Assembly: GCA_021813525.1 (NCBI GenBank)
Contig: JAKAKK010000079.1
Span: 1-63,693, forward strand
DNA from: a bacterium
Lineage (GTDB): Bacteria > SZUA-79 > Acidulodesulfobacterales > Acidulodesulfobacteraceae
Direction: 5' to 3'
Length of the DNA stretch: 63,693 nt
Shown here: positions 9,289-17,893 of the stretch, piece by piece
Layout: each line of letters begins with the position of its first letter
How positions within the stretch are numbered: position 1 is the stretch's first letter
Program-made: the position numbers and the translations under genes
Notes under the pieces: generated by a model
The model's database searches: none
The model's input: only the letters and a program-made list of their open reading frames with translations
Told to the model about the DNA's origin: nothing

Positions 9289-9316
9289 AAAAAATAAAAG
9301 AGGGTGCATAATAACA

Positions 9317-10153
9317 ATGTCGAGGGTTACATTTTTACGCTTATTTATAGGGTTATTCGGCATTGTCTTTATTATACTGACATTTTGGCTGAGCGCATAT
9401 TTTCATTTGAGTGTTTCTACAAAAATAGTAATTGTATTGGCTTTTGCGTTAGCAACTATTTTTGCGGAATTTATAATAGCTATCGATAATCTGGAAAAAC
9501 GATTGAAGGCAACTTTCCCGTCGCTGGAACTTTCCATTAAAGAACAGATTGCTATTAATGAAACTATAATGTTATACAACAGGCTAAAAAAGAAAAAAAC
9601 AGATATTGCGACTAAAATAGCCCTTGCCGATTTTGAAAAAATTCATCTTCTCTTAAAGCAAGCCGAAAAAGGGGGAGATTTTATCTTCCACGATATTTAT
9701 GCCGCTAAATCGATTATATTGGGAGAATTAAAGCCGGGGCAGTCATTTAAGGTTGCGAGCAATCTTGTAGAACCGTTTTATTGGAAATCAGGGAAGGATA
9801 TGACTGAACATACAAGACAAAATTACAGACAGGCAAAAAGAGGCATACGCATCGAACGGGTATTTATATTGAAAAACGGGGATGATTTATCTAAAATGGA
9901 AGAGATTATGGCGGAGCAGTCAAAAAATAACATTGACGTATTCTATGTTTTTCAAGACAGCTTAAATAAAATGATGCCTTATGCAAGTTTTGCCATATCG
10001 GAAGAATTGTCTATAGGAATAATTTCTCACAGGGAAGATTTATTAGGGAAAATTACTATTACATCTAATAATGAGATAATCACGGAACTTGCATGGGAAT
10101 TTGACAATATCAAAAAACAATCCAATAAATTTAGTGTTGAAAAAAATATTTGA
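9317..10153 (+). CDS. Two-TM protein with soluble C-terminal domain, unknown function
   Basis: A 278-residue protein. Two transmembrane helices at residues ~7-26 and ~34-54 anchor a cytoplasmic region with a coiled-coil-like stretch (NETIMLYNRLKKKKTD) and a mixed alpha/beta C-terminal domain. That domain contains the patterns FYWKSGKDMTEHTRQNYRQA and GIRIERVFILKNGDDL, reminiscent of phospholipase-D-like or DUF-type accessory domains, but no HKD motif is present, so I assign no activity. It has its own promoter with a palindrome and sits beside decayed gene fragments, which suggests an accessory, recently acquired gene. Confidence 0.7.
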   Translation: MSRVTFLRLFIGLFGIVFIILTFWLSAYFHLSVSTKIVIVLAFALATIFAEFIIAIDNLEKRLKATFPSLELSIKEQIAINETIMLYNRLKKKKTDIATKIALADFEKIHLLLKQAEKGGDFIFHDIYAAKSIILGELKPGQSFKVASNLVEPFYWKSGKDMTEHTRQNYRQAKRGIRIERVFILKNGDDLSKMEEIMAEQSKNNIDVFYVFQDSLNKMMPYASFAISEELSIGIISHREDLLGKITITSNNEIITELAWEFDNIKKQSNKFSVEKNI

Positions 10154-10158
10154 ATCCC

Positions 10159-10209
10159 TTAATGCGGCGGATATTTTTTAAGCTCTTCGATTAGTTCCAT
10201 GACGGTCAT
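10159..10209 (-). pseudogene. Truncated start of a minus-strand gene (16 codons)
   Basis: On the minus strand an ATG begins MTVMELIEELKKYPPH and then hits a stop. The pattern 'MTV-ELIE-LKKYPP' is a common beginning of small accessory proteins that normally continue, so this looks like a gene cut off after its first helix. It is preceded by another broken minus-strand frame. Identification is by resemblance only. Confidence 0.35.
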
Positions 10210-10226
10210 GGCGGTACCCCGTTTTT

Positions 10227-10487
10227 TTATTTCTTTCCCTTCTTTACCGTATGTTTTACTTTTATGACGGCAAAATTTAGTTCGAGGGTTGTTTCACTGC
10301 CGGTCGTCTCAGGGGCGCCGTCGAGGATATCTCCAAAAACGTCGGCCGCTTTTTCCATTATGGTTTTCTGTTCGACTTTGTCTGCAGTCGGCAGTTTCGA
10401 CATGCTTCTTGAGAGGTCTCTTATCTTGGCGTATGTCTCTATGATATCTAAGATAGTTTGGATCGCCTTGGGGCTCTTGATTATCTT
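10227..10487 (-). pseudogene. Minus-strand open frame lacking a good start, probable gene remnant
   Basis: An open frame of 87 codons; the only ATG is at 10403 (58-residue product), and translation upstream of it gives AIQTILDIIETYAKIRDL without a start codon. The deduced protein is helical and ends in a lysine-rich tail (VKHTVKKGKK). Base composition is richer in G+C than the flanking genes. The amino-acid pattern looks like real protein, whereas the opposite-strand frame is low-complexity. I read it as the 3' part of a mobile-element or phage-type gene, family unknown. Confidence 0.4.
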
Positions 10488-10546
10488 TCAGTATAGTGCT
10501 ATATTTATTATATAGTGTTATTAATTTTTTAAAAGGTATTAAAATT

Positions 10547-11062
10547 ATGTTAAACGTAAAAGAAAAATCTGCCGTAAATAATCTTTCTGGTCTATACGAT
10601 ACCGATTATTACACTTGGGCTATGACCAACGCGGAACTTCTTAAAGAAGGCAAATTAAACGAAATAGATTATATTAACTTAGCGGAAGAGGTAAGAGACT
10701 TGGGAAATTCTGAATATTACAGGCTTGTAAGCTTTTTAGCAAATTTACTTTCTCACGTATATAAATGGGATAATCAACCGGAGCTAAGAACTAAGAGTTG
10801 GAAAGTTACAATTATTAATTCTATTTCTGACATTACTTTAACCTTAAGAAGAAATCCAGGTTTAAAATATGAACCGGTTTTCAGCGAAGCTTTTGCGGAA
10901 GTATGGAAAAAAGCAAGAAATATTATTTATGCCGATACAGAATTAGAATATATTCCTGAATCATCTCCTTATATGTTTAAAGATGCGATAAATAAAGCTT
11001 CTGAAATAGTTCCTGATAAAATCAGTAAATCAGATATATTTTTTCTTAACAACCTCTTTTGA
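10547..11062 (+). CDS. DUF29 family protein
   Basis: The sequence LYDTDYYTWAMTNAELLKEG, EIDYINLAEEVRDLG, LANLLSHVYKWDNQPE and SWKVTIINSISDI matches the DUF29 family, which is of unknown function and often found on accessory or mobile DNA. The ATG at 10547 is chosen because AAAAGG lies 10 bases upstream; an in-frame ATG at 10496 would add 17 hydrophobic residues not seen in the family. Length 171 is a little above the typical ~145-160. The neighbours are gene remnants and tRNA-Asn. Confidence 0.8.
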   Translation: MLNVKEKSAVNNLSGLYDTDYYTWAMTNAELLKEGKLNEIDYINLAEEVRDLGNSEYYRLVSFLANLLSHVYKWDNQPELRTKSWKVTIINSISDITLTLRRNPGLKYEPVFSEAFAEVWKKARNIIYADTELEYIPESSPYMFKDAINKASEIVPDKISKSDIFFLNNLF

Positions 11063-11141
11063 TGTTTTCATTATAAAAATCCTTTCTTATTTGCGTTTTA
11101 AGGGCTTTAATTTTTCGTTTAAGTATAAAACATTACCGTTT

Positions 11142-11222
11142 TTATTCTCCCCTCCACACGTCGTCAACCGCTTTCTTAAGCGTATCCTGAACTAAATGAC
11201 TATACCCATAAACGGCATGCGT
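11142..11222 (-). pseudogene. Possible tyrosine-integrase C-terminal remnant
   Basis: A minus-strand frame of 26 codons ending at 11142 reads YGYSHLVQDTLKKAVDDVW near its end. This resembles the extreme C-terminus of tyrosine recombinases (YSHL...L..AV), where the tyrosine is catalytic. Just upstream in the same frame a stop follows RTPNDADDI, so if genuine it is broken. Position about 100 bases from a tRNA gene fits, because such integrases insert there. Evidence is a short match only. Confidence 0.3.
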
Positions 11223-11320
11223 TTATATGTCATCTGCGTCGTTCGGCGTCCTAACGGCTCACCAGTTATATTTTGAATTTATTAATTATCTGAGGGTGTG
11301 AAATTAACGGTATATTGTAA

Positions 11321-11396
11321 TGGCTCCCCGAGACGGATTCGAACCATCGACCCAGTGATTAACAGTCACTTGCTCTGCCGGCTGAGCTATCGGGGA
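11321..11396 (-). tRNA. tRNA-Asn (GTT)
   Basis: The reverse strand folds into a cloverleaf: acceptor TCCCCGA/TCGGGGA, D-arm GCTC...GAGC, anticodon stem GTGAC with loop TGTTAAT giving anticodon GTT, and T-arm loop TTCGAAT. Discriminator G and an encoded CCA follow. Total 76 bases. A good promoter lies upstream on the same strand. Confidence 0.96.
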
Positions 11397-11433
11397 ATAG
11401 AGATGAAAAATATTAACGTAACAATCGATAGAT

Positions 11434-11462
11434 AGTATAAATAAAAATTGCCTTAATGTCAA
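11434..11462 (-). promoter_or_regulatory. Promoter for tRNA-Asn
   Basis: On the minus strand TTGACA (11462-11457) is followed after exactly 17 bases by TATACT (11439-11434). The predicted start is about 30 bases ahead of the tRNA 5' end, as expected for a stable-RNA gene. Confidence 0.65.
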
Positions 11463-11473
11463 TATTTTTATTG

Positions 11474-11512
11474 CAAAAAAACCTGCCGGAAGTAGTTAAT
11501 AACCGGCAGGTT
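11474..11512 (-). terminator. Rho-independent terminator for the chemoreceptor gene
   Basis: Read on the minus strand, a 10-bp stem AACCTGCCGG / CCGGCAGGTT (arms 11503-11512 and 11480-11489, 13-base loop) is followed by a run of T. It lies about 100 bases beyond the stop of the minus-strand chemoreceptor and before the tRNA-Asn promoter region. Confidence 0.7.
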
Positions 11513-11614
11513 AGGAGGACATTACATTGAGGAGTTAAGATGAAAACATAAAACCTCTAATATTAAAATTATAAAACATAAAATTTAAAAAATCAAATTT
11601 TTTTTAAAAAAAAT

Positions 11615-13309
11615 TTACGCCGTCTTAAACATCCTTACCATATTGGACAAATCCAAAGCCATTCTCGCAAGCTCTTCCGAAGAGGCTATGACCTGTCTCG
11701 AACCCGCCTGGGCGCTGTCCTGCGCTTTAATGATTTCTTCGGAGGAAAGGGATATCTCTTCGCTCACCTGGGACTGCTCTTCGGAGGCCGTGGCAATCTG
11801 CGTTATCATCTCTTTCAGTTTGAGCATTAAAGAGTTTATGTTGGATATAGCTTCGGCGGACTTTCCGGCAATCTCCGCTCCTTTGGAGACTTCTTCCTGC
11901 CCTTTCTGCATAGAGGTAACTGCATCCTGGGTGTTTCTCTGGATGCTGAGTATCATCGATTCTATCTCTTTGGTCGCCTTGGTAGTTCTTTCGGCTAACT
12001 TTCTTACTTCGTCCGCTACTACGGCAAAGCCCCTTCCCTGTTCTCCGGCTCTGGCGGCTTCGATGGCGGCGTTTAAGGCAAGAAGGTTCGTCTGGTCGGC
12101 TATGTCGTTTATTACGCCTATGATTTCGCCTATTTTTTCGGAAGAAGAGCCGAGTTCTGTAATGGTGGCGGAAACGGCGGATACGGTCTTTTCTATGTTT
12201 TTCATCTCGCGCGCCACGTCCTGAACGGACTTCGTGCCGTAATCGACGACTTTTTCGGTTTCCTGAGCCTTCTGGGCGGAAGAGGAAGAGTTCTTGGCTA
12301 CTTCTATGATGGCTATTGACATCTGTTTAATGGATTCTATTATACGGGATGCTTTTTCCCTCATCTGCTCTATGGTCTTTTCGAACTCCTTGGAAGAGGA
12401 ATTCAACTGTTCCGACTGGGAGCTTAAGGAGTTGGAAGTGCTTATTATGCCCCTTACGTTGCCGGATAAAGAATCTACCAGGCTGTTGACCTGTTCTATA
12501 AGGATGCCTATTTCGCTTTCTTTATGGACGCCGGATATTTTAATTTTAGAGGTCAGATCGCCGGCGGCGATCTGCTTGATTTTTTCATCGATTAAGTTCA
12601 AAACCCTGATGATGGAATTTTTAAAATACAGCATAACTATAACCGCCCCGATTAAAAAAGCAATCGGAAATGCTATAAATATATAATCGAGCAACTTTAT
12701 CTTTTTATGATACGAATTTTTTATTGCGCCGTTAACCTGAGTTATCTGGGCAATCATCGGATTGAGCTGGCTGTCGAAATATTTCGTGCTCATCGCTCCG
12801 CCCAGAAGAATAGGATATTTTAAAAGCCTTCCGACTATGGGGCGGAATATGTAAAATTTATTTTTGAGGCTTTTTAAAAGAACGGCGGTTTTTTGGGACG
12901 AAAATCTTTGAAGTTTCGATTTGTCGGTTCCGAAGACGGAAGCCGCTTTAACCTTGCTGAATCCCATAGTGTATCCTATAAGGGCATTATCCACGTTTGA
13001 GAAAAGCTGTTTTGAATCGCCGGCTAATTTTAATATTTTCGCGTCATAGTATTTTTCTATTTTCGTTTTCGCTTTTTTAGATTTTACCGCGTTCATTTTA
13101 AGCATTTTTATGTGCGACAAAAGAATAATCTGCAGTAGATTGCCCTTTAAGGTTTTGATTCCCATAGAAGTGCTGGAAATAACGTCGGAGTTTATCGTTT
13201 CGTTTTTTAAGCCTTTAGAATAAATAATCAGCAAAAGGTTGACCAGCAGGATAAAAATGAAACCTCCAGCCATAATAAAATAAAGCTTTGATTTTAACGT
13301 TTTAAGCAT
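11615..13309 (-). CDS. Transmembrane methyl-accepting chemotaxis protein
   Basis: A classical chemoreceptor of about 564 residues. An N-terminal helix ([20 protein letters not shown]) and a second one near residue 215 ([19 protein letters not shown]) flank a ~150-residue mostly helical periplasmic sensor. A HAMP linker and the signalling domain follow, with the hairpin tip [20 protein letters not shown] and [11 protein letters not shown]. The start is taken as the ATG at 13309, because GGAGG lies 9 bases upstream; a TTG at 13339 would add ten residues before the ribosome site. It signals to CheA/CheW; neither is in this window. The ligand is not predictable. Confidence 0.92.
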   Translation of the reverse strand: MLKTLKSKLYFIMAGGFIFILLVNLLLIIYSKGLKNETINSDVISSTSMGIKTLKGNLLQIILLSHIKMLKMNAVKSKKAKTKIEKYYDAKILKLAGDSKQLFSNVDNALIGYTMGFSKVKAASVFGTDKSKLQRFSSQKTAVLLKSLKNKFYIFRPIVGRLLKYPILLGGAMSTKYFDSQLNPMIAQITQVNGAIKNSYHKKIKLLDYIFIAFPIAFLIGAVIVMLYFKNSIIRVLNLIDEKIKQIAAGDLTSKIKISGVHKESEIGILIEQVNSLVDSLSGNVRGIISTSNSLSSQSEQLNSSSKEFEKTIEQMREKASRIIESIKQMSIAIIEVAKNSSSSAQKAQETEKVVDYGTKSVQDVAREMKNIEKTVSAVSATITELGSSSEKIGEIIGVINDIADQTNLLALNAAIEAARAGEQGRGFAVVADEVRKLAERTTKATKEIESMILSIQRNTQDAVTSMQKGQEEVSKGAEIAGKSAEAISNINSLMLKLKEMITQIATASEEQSQVSEEISLSSEEIIKAQDSAQAGSRQVIASSEELARMALDLSNMVRMFKTA

Positions 13310-13457
13310 ATACATATTCCTCCATTTAATTATATACAAAAATAAACAGTCCGACCGTTTTTTTCAGTAAAAATATTGTTTTATTATATATCGGTATTAT
13401 GTAAAAAATCTATAGTTATTTTTAATTAAACCCTCCATTTTTTAGTCGGCAAAACCG

Positions 13458-13486
13458 TTGCCTAAAAATATTATATCTGTTATAAT
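13458..13486 (+). promoter_or_regulatory. Promoter for the tautomerase-aroD pair
   Basis: TTGCCT (13458-13463), a 17-base spacer and TATAAT (13481-13486); the -10 is extended (TGTTATAAT). The predicted start falls near 13493, leaving a 27-base leader containing AAGGAGG before the ATG at 13520. Confidence 0.6.
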
Positions 13487-13519
13487 TTTAAATAAAATTT
13501 TATGTTAAGGAGGAAAAAA

Positions 13520-13732
13520 ATGCCTTTCGTATCGGTTAAAATGCTTGACGGAAGAACAAAAGAACAGAAAAAAAACCTTATTAAATCTATTACTAAAAGC
13601 GTGTCCGAAAGTCTAAGCATAGACGAAAATAACGTTTGGGTGGTAGTCGAAGAGTTTCCCTCCGACGAATGGGGACTCGGCGGAGAACTCGCCTGCGATA
13701 AAATAAAAGCAAAAAAGGAAGCCGGCAGATGA
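13520..13732 (+). CDS. 4-oxalocrotonate tautomerase-like protein
   Basis: A 70-residue tautomerase-superfamily subunit. The start is fixed at 13520, because the catalytic proline must be residue 1 after Met removal (MPFVSVKMLDGR) and AAGGAGG sits 6 bases upstream; an upstream ATG at 13502 would bury the proline. Family members assemble as hexamers and interconvert enol and keto acids. The motif VSESLSIDENNVWVVVEE is typical. Its stop overlaps the aroD start (ATGA), so the two are coupled; whether the enzyme acts on a shikimate-pathway keto acid is unknown. Confidence 0.85.
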   Translation: MPFVSVKMLDGRTKEQKKNLIKSITKSVSESLSIDENNVWVVVEEFPSDEWGLGGELACDKIKAKKEAGR

Positions 13733-14598
13733 AACCGAGAATCTGCCTGTCAATCGGGAATACCGGATTAAGCGCAGTATATGACGCCGTAGATTACGCA
13801 AAAAGCAAAGATGCGGAATTCATAGAGCTCAGGTTCGATATGATTGTCGAAACCTCGCCTTCAAACAGTGCGCCGGATAAAAGCCGAAACAATCCGGAAG
13901 TATATTTTCATAAAGACGCCGTTTTGCCTGAAATTAAAAAAATAATTTCTTACGCTAAAAATAAAGGAATTAAAACAATAGGAACGAACAGAGATAGTTC
14001 CTACGGCGCGAACGGATGCATCTCCTTTTTAGAAAAACAAAGATCAGCAAAACCGTCCGGCTTAGAAATTGCCGAAAAAAGCGGCAGGGGAGGCTTAGAA
14101 CCGGAAAGAATAAAATTTTTAAGGGCGGTTATAGAACTAGGCATAGATATTTGCGATATAGAACTCGATATTTTAGAGCGAAACGTTATAAAAAATTTTA
14201 TAGAATTCGCCCATTCAAAAGAATCGCGGGTAATTCTTTCCGTTCATGATTTTAACGGGCGGATAGGCCTGCTCGATACCGTAAGATTTTACTTAGATTC
14301 AAGTTATTTCGGCGCCGATTATTTTAAGCTGACAGACACGGCCGTTTCCGAAGAAGATGCGGAAAGCGTTTCCGAAAAAAATATTAAAATACGTTCTATA
14401 AAAATGACGGATGAAAAGGCATTTCCCGAATTTATAATTTTCGGGATGGGCGTAAAAGGCAGGATAACCAGAGCCTTATCCGTAATTTACGGCTCTTATC
14501 TTGCATACTGCTCTTCGCCTTACGGAATTACCGCGCCGGGGCAGACTACGCCGGACGAATTTTATAAAACGGTCGATTTTTTAGCGGCTTCCGTATGA
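13729..14598 (+). CDS. aroD: Type I 3-dehydroquinate dehydratase
   Basis: Catalyses the third shikimate-pathway step through a Schiff base. The key residues are visible: FIELRFD (31-37), catalytic H173 in SVHDFNG, the Schiff-base lysine K200 in DYFKLTDTA, and the C-terminal GQTTPDEF. At 289 residues it is longer than usual (~220-250), with two extra segments near residues 42-66 and 89-125 that look loop-like. Start overlaps the tautomerase stop by 4 bases. It is the only shikimate gene visible here. Confidence 0.92.
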   Translation: MKPRICLSIGNTGLSAVYDAVDYAKSKDAEFIELRFDMIVETSPSNSAPDKSRNNPEVYFHKDAVLPEIKKIISYAKNKGIKTIGTNRDSSYGANGCISFLEKQRSAKPSGLEIAEKSGRGGLEPERIKFLRAVIELGIDICDIELDILERNVIKNFIEFAHSKESRVILSVHDFNGRIGLLDTVRFYLDSSYFGADYFKLTDTAVSEEDAESVSEKNIKIRSIKMTDEKAFPEFIIFGMGVKGRITRALSVIYGSYLAYCSSPYGITAPGQTTPDEFYKTVDFLAASV

Positions 14599-14640
14599 TT
14601 ATCGGAAACTTATATATCGGAACATTTTTAGCAGACGAAT

Positions 14641-16407
14641 ATGGGCATAATAATAAATAATTTATCAAAAACTAAAAAACTCGGCGAGATACTTTTAGAT
14701 GCGGGGCTTTTAAATCCTACCCAGCTGGAAACGGCTCTTACTGAGGGAAAAAAGCGCAATCTGAGATTAGGTTCGGCGCTGACCGCCCTCGGAATACTTT
14801 CGGAAGACAATATATTAGATGCACTTTCCTCGCAAATAGGTTTAAAAAAAATCGACCTTTCGAAGCTCATAATAGACCCGACCGCCGGCAGGCTGATATC
14901 CGAAGGGCTTTCTAGGCAGTTTAAAATGGTCGGAATAAGCCTCGCAGATGGTATTCTTACCGTGGCGCTTTCCGACCCGCTTAACGTTTTTGCCGCAGAT
15001 GCCTTAAAAAGGCATATAGATTACAATATAGATATAGTTCTGGCAAAAGAACACGATATCTCTAAGGCGATAGATTTCGTCTGGACCGCTAAAGACATAT
15101 CTAAAGCGGCTTCGCATCAAAACGTCGTTCCTACCGATAATAAAAATTTTACCGGTTTAGCGGCGGGACAGACGGGAGCGGCCGGCTTTCCCGGCTTTCC
15201 CCATTCCCCTTCGGCTTCGGCCGCAGTCAAGGAAGTCCTGCAGTCCGAAGACGTAAATATAATCAAGCTAGTAAACGATATAATATTTTCAGCTTCTAAA
15301 AACAGGGCTTCAGATATACATATAGAGCCTCTTTCGGACGAAATGATAGTCAGGGAAAGAATAGACGGCGAACTTATAGAAGCAAGAAGAATCCCTTTGC
15401 AGTTTTTAAATCCCGTTATAGCAAGAATAAAGATAATGGCGAATATGGATATCGCGGAAAAAAGGAACCCGCAGGATTCGAGGTTCGACATAAACGCCGG
15501 AGAAAAAAATTTAGACGTAAGGGTTTCCGTAGTTCCGACCATAAACGGGGAAAAAGCGGTTTTCAGGCTATTAGACAAAGCTTCAAAGGTCAATAAGGTT
15601 TCGGAACTTCCTATAGACAAAAACGATAAAGAAAAAATTTTAAAGATAATATACAGGAAATACGGCCTATTTCTGATAACGGGACCTACCGGTTCAGGCA
15701 AAACTACTGCGGCTTATTCTATGATAGCTGAACTTAACAGCATAAATAAAAATATTATAACCGTTGAAGACCCGGTAGAATATAAAATAAGATATATAAA
15801 CCAGATAGAAGCCAATAAAAAAGGAGGAATGGGGTTCCCGGACGCTTTAAGAGCCGTTCTTAGGCAGGACCCGGATATCATTCTCGTTGGCGAAATAAGG
15901 GACGAGGAATCGGCAAGAATAGCGATTCAGGCGTCGTTAACCGGCCATTTCGTTATTTCTACTCTTCATACGCAGGATTCTTCCAGCTCAATTTCAAGGC
16001 TTGCCGATATGGGAATAGAGCCTTTTTTGATTTCTTCTTCTATTGTCGGAATAATCGGGCAGAGATTAGTAAAGAGGCTTTGCGACAGATGCAAGCAGGC
16101 GTATGTGCCGGAGCCGGCACTTCTTAAGGAACTCGGTCTTCCTGCGGGCGTTAATTTTAAGTTCTATGAAGAAAAGGGCTGCGATTTATGCATGGGAACA
16201 GGTTTTCGCGGAAGAATAAACATACAGGAAATTTTAACGCTTTCTAGAAACGTACAAAAACTGATTATCGAAAAAGCCGATGCGGCGCAGATAAGAAACG
16301 CCGCCATAAAGGACGGTTTCATTCCCCTGAGAATGGCCGGGCTGAAAAAAGTTATAGAAGGCGTTACGACGCTGGAAGAAGTTCTGCAGGCTACGCAGGA
16401 CATATAA
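14641..16407 (+). CDS. Type IV pilus / type II secretion assembly ATPase (PilB/GspE)
   Basis: A hexameric secretion ATPase of 588 residues. The N-terminal MshEN-type domain (1-150) is followed by a linker, then the ATPase core with Walker A GPTGSGKT (348-355), the Asp box VEDPVEYK, Walker B DPDIILVGEIRD and the His box STLHTQDS. A zinc tetracysteine site (LCDRC ... CDLCMGTG) lies near the C-terminus, as in PilB and GspE. With the inner-membrane gene next door, it powers pilin polymerisation or secretion. PilB and GspE cannot be separated without pilin or secretin genes, absent here. Confidence 0.9.
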   Translation: MGIIINNLSKTKKLGEILLDAGLLNPTQLETALTEGKKRNLRLGSALTALGILSEDNILDALSSQIGLKKIDLSKLIIDPTAGRLISEGLSRQFKMVGISLADGILTVALSDPLNVFAADALKRHIDYNIDIVLAKEHDISKAIDFVWTAKDISKAASHQNVVPTDNKNFTGLAAGQTGAAGFPGFPHSPSASAAVKEVLQSEDVNIIKLVNDIIFSASKNRASDIHIEPLSDEMIVRERIDGELIEARRIPLQFLNPVIARIKIMANMDIAEKRNPQDSRFDINAGEKNLDVRVSVVPTINGEKAVFRLLDKASKVNKVSELPIDKNDKEKILKIIYRKYGLFLITGPTGSGKTTAAYSMIAELNSINKNIITVEDPVEYKIRYINQIEANKKGGMGFPDALRAVLRQDPDIILVGEIRDEESARIAIQASLTGHFVISTLHTQDSSSSISRLADMGIEPFLISSSIVGIIGQRLVKRLCDRCKQAYVPEPALLKELGLPAGVNFKFYEEKGCDLCMGTGFRGRINIQEILTLSRNVQKLIIEKADAAQIRNAAIKDGFIPLRMAGLKKVIEGVTTLEEVLQATQDI

Positions 16408-16538
16408 AACTTGCAAATAACCGTGCGGTATAATAATATTAAAACAACTAATACATAACGGTACATAATAAACTCGTTATATATACATCATAATATAAAA
16501 ATATAAATCTTTAAATATTCGGTTTTTTGCTTTTATTT

Positions 16539-17753
16539 ATGGCTATATACAATTATAAGGCGAGAGACAGGCATGGGAAACTCATAGCCGGAAGAATAGA
16601 ATCCGTTTCCCCTATTTCCGCAGAAAAACAGATAGAAGAATTGAAGCTTATCCCTATTTCGGTCGAAGAGTCCGCAAGTTTTTCATGGGGCGATTTTTTT
16701 CCCGTATTTCAGAGCATCTCTAAAAAAGACGTAATAGTTTTTTCGAGACAGCTTGCCACGCTGTATCAATCGGGCGTGCCGCTAACCAAAAGCCTCGATT
16801 CTTTAATGGAATTTGCAAGAAACAAAAAATTCAAGGAGATTCTGGCTGAAATAAAACGGGACGTAGAGAGCGGGCAGACTCTTTCAAAAAGTTTTGCAAA
16901 ACATCCCAAAGTTTTTTCCGAAATTTACGTAAATATGGTAGAAGTCGGCGAAACCAGCGGTCTTTTATATGACATACTCGTCAGGCTTGCTTTATTAATG
17001 GAAAAAGATATGGCGGTTAGGGCAAAAGTAAAGAGCGCCACGTTCTATCCTAAAATCGTCGTTTCGGCAATAATAATCGCCGTAGTGATATTAGTAGGAT
17101 TCGTCATACCCAAATTTGCTATGCTTTATAAAAGTTTTAACGTTCCTCTTCCATTAGAAACAAGGATATTAGTGGCTGTTTCCGATTTTTTCGTCGGCTT
17201 CTGGTATGCAGTTTTAATCGCCGCCGTTGCTTTGACGGCTGGAGTTAAAATTTATTTGAATTCGTCTTCGGGAAGACTGTGGTGGGACGAACATAAACTT
17301 AAAATACCTATATTCGGAAGCATTTTTTATAAATCCATGATGAGCCAGTTTACAAGGATATTCGGGCTTTTATTTCAGAGCGGGCTTCCCGTCAACAGAG
17401 CGTTCGAACTTATCAGGAACGCCGTAAACAATAAATTTTTTACCAATAAAATAGACGAAATACAGTCCGACGTTACAAGAGGGGAGTCTATTGCAAACAG
17501 TTTCAAGAATTCTAGAATTTTTTCGGGCATTATTATCCAGATGGTCAGCGTAGGCGAGGAAACCGGACATATAGACGAAATGCTCGGCAAGGTCGCGGAT
17601 TATTTCGACGAAGATTTGGACCACCAGCTGGGCATGCTTCAGGCAAGCATAGAACCGGTGCTTTTAACTATAATTTTCGGCATGGTCCTCTTTCTTGCGC
17701 TGGCAATATATCTTCCTATTATTGACGTAATAAATTTTGCAAAAAAAGGCTGA
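16539..17753 (+). CDS. Type IV pilus / type II secretion inner-membrane protein (PilC/GspF)
   Basis: The inner-membrane platform protein that couples the PilB/GspE ATPase to pilin assembly. It has two repeated T2SSF domains (about residues 65-190 and 270-390), recognisable by VIVFSRQLATLYQSGVPLTK and SQFTRIFGLLFQSGLPVNRA, and three hydrophobic segments. The start is set at the ATG at 16539 (MAIYNYKARDRHGK); a TTG at 16527 would add four residues. Gap to the ATPase gene is 131 bases. No pilin or prepilin peptidase gene follows. Confidence 0.9.
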   Translation: MAIYNYKARDRHGKLIAGRIESVSPISAEKQIEELKLIPISVEESASFSWGDFFPVFQSISKKDVIVFSRQLATLYQSGVPLTKSLDSLMEFARNKKFKEILAEIKRDVESGQTLSKSFAKHPKVFSEIYVNMVEVGETSGLLYDILVRLALLMEKDMAVRAKVKSATFYPKIVVSAIIIAVVILVGFVIPKFAMLYKSFNVPLPLETRILVAVSDFFVGFWYAVLIAAVALTAGVKIYLNSSSGRLWWDEHKLKIPIFGSIFYKSMMSQFTRIFGLLFQSGLPVNRAFELIRNAVNNKFFTNKIDEIQSDVTRGESIANSFKNSRIFSGIIIQMVSVGEETGHIDEMLGKVADYFDEDLDHQLGMLQASIEPVLLTIIFGMVLFLALAIYLPIIDVINFAKKG

Positions 17754-17762
17754 TAAAAAAAT

Positions 17763-17790
17763 TTGACTTAAAACATATGAAAATGATAAT
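17763..17790 (+). promoter_or_regulatory. Possible promoter for the RND operon
   Basis: TTGACT (17763-17768) followed after 16 bases by GATAAT (17785-17790). It lies just beyond the GspF stop and about 100 bases before the adaptor gene, whose ATG is preceded by AAGGGAG. The hexamers are good but not perfect. Confidence 0.4.
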
Positions 17791-17893
17791 ATTGTTATAT
17801 ATGGATAGTTATATATATAAAATAACCCTCCGTAAAAAACAGCGGAAAATAATAAGTATTTAAGCTATTTCAGATATATAAAGGGAGCAGGAG

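Noticed and set aside
10264-10515. An 83-codon plus-strand frame in the accessory patch
   Set aside because: No ribosome site and a low-complexity sequence; the opposite strand gives a more protein-like frame at the same place.
11643-12224. A 193-codon plus-strand frame opposite the chemoreceptor
   Set aside because: Antisense to the highly conserved signalling domain; low-complexity serine/alanine product with no ribosome site.
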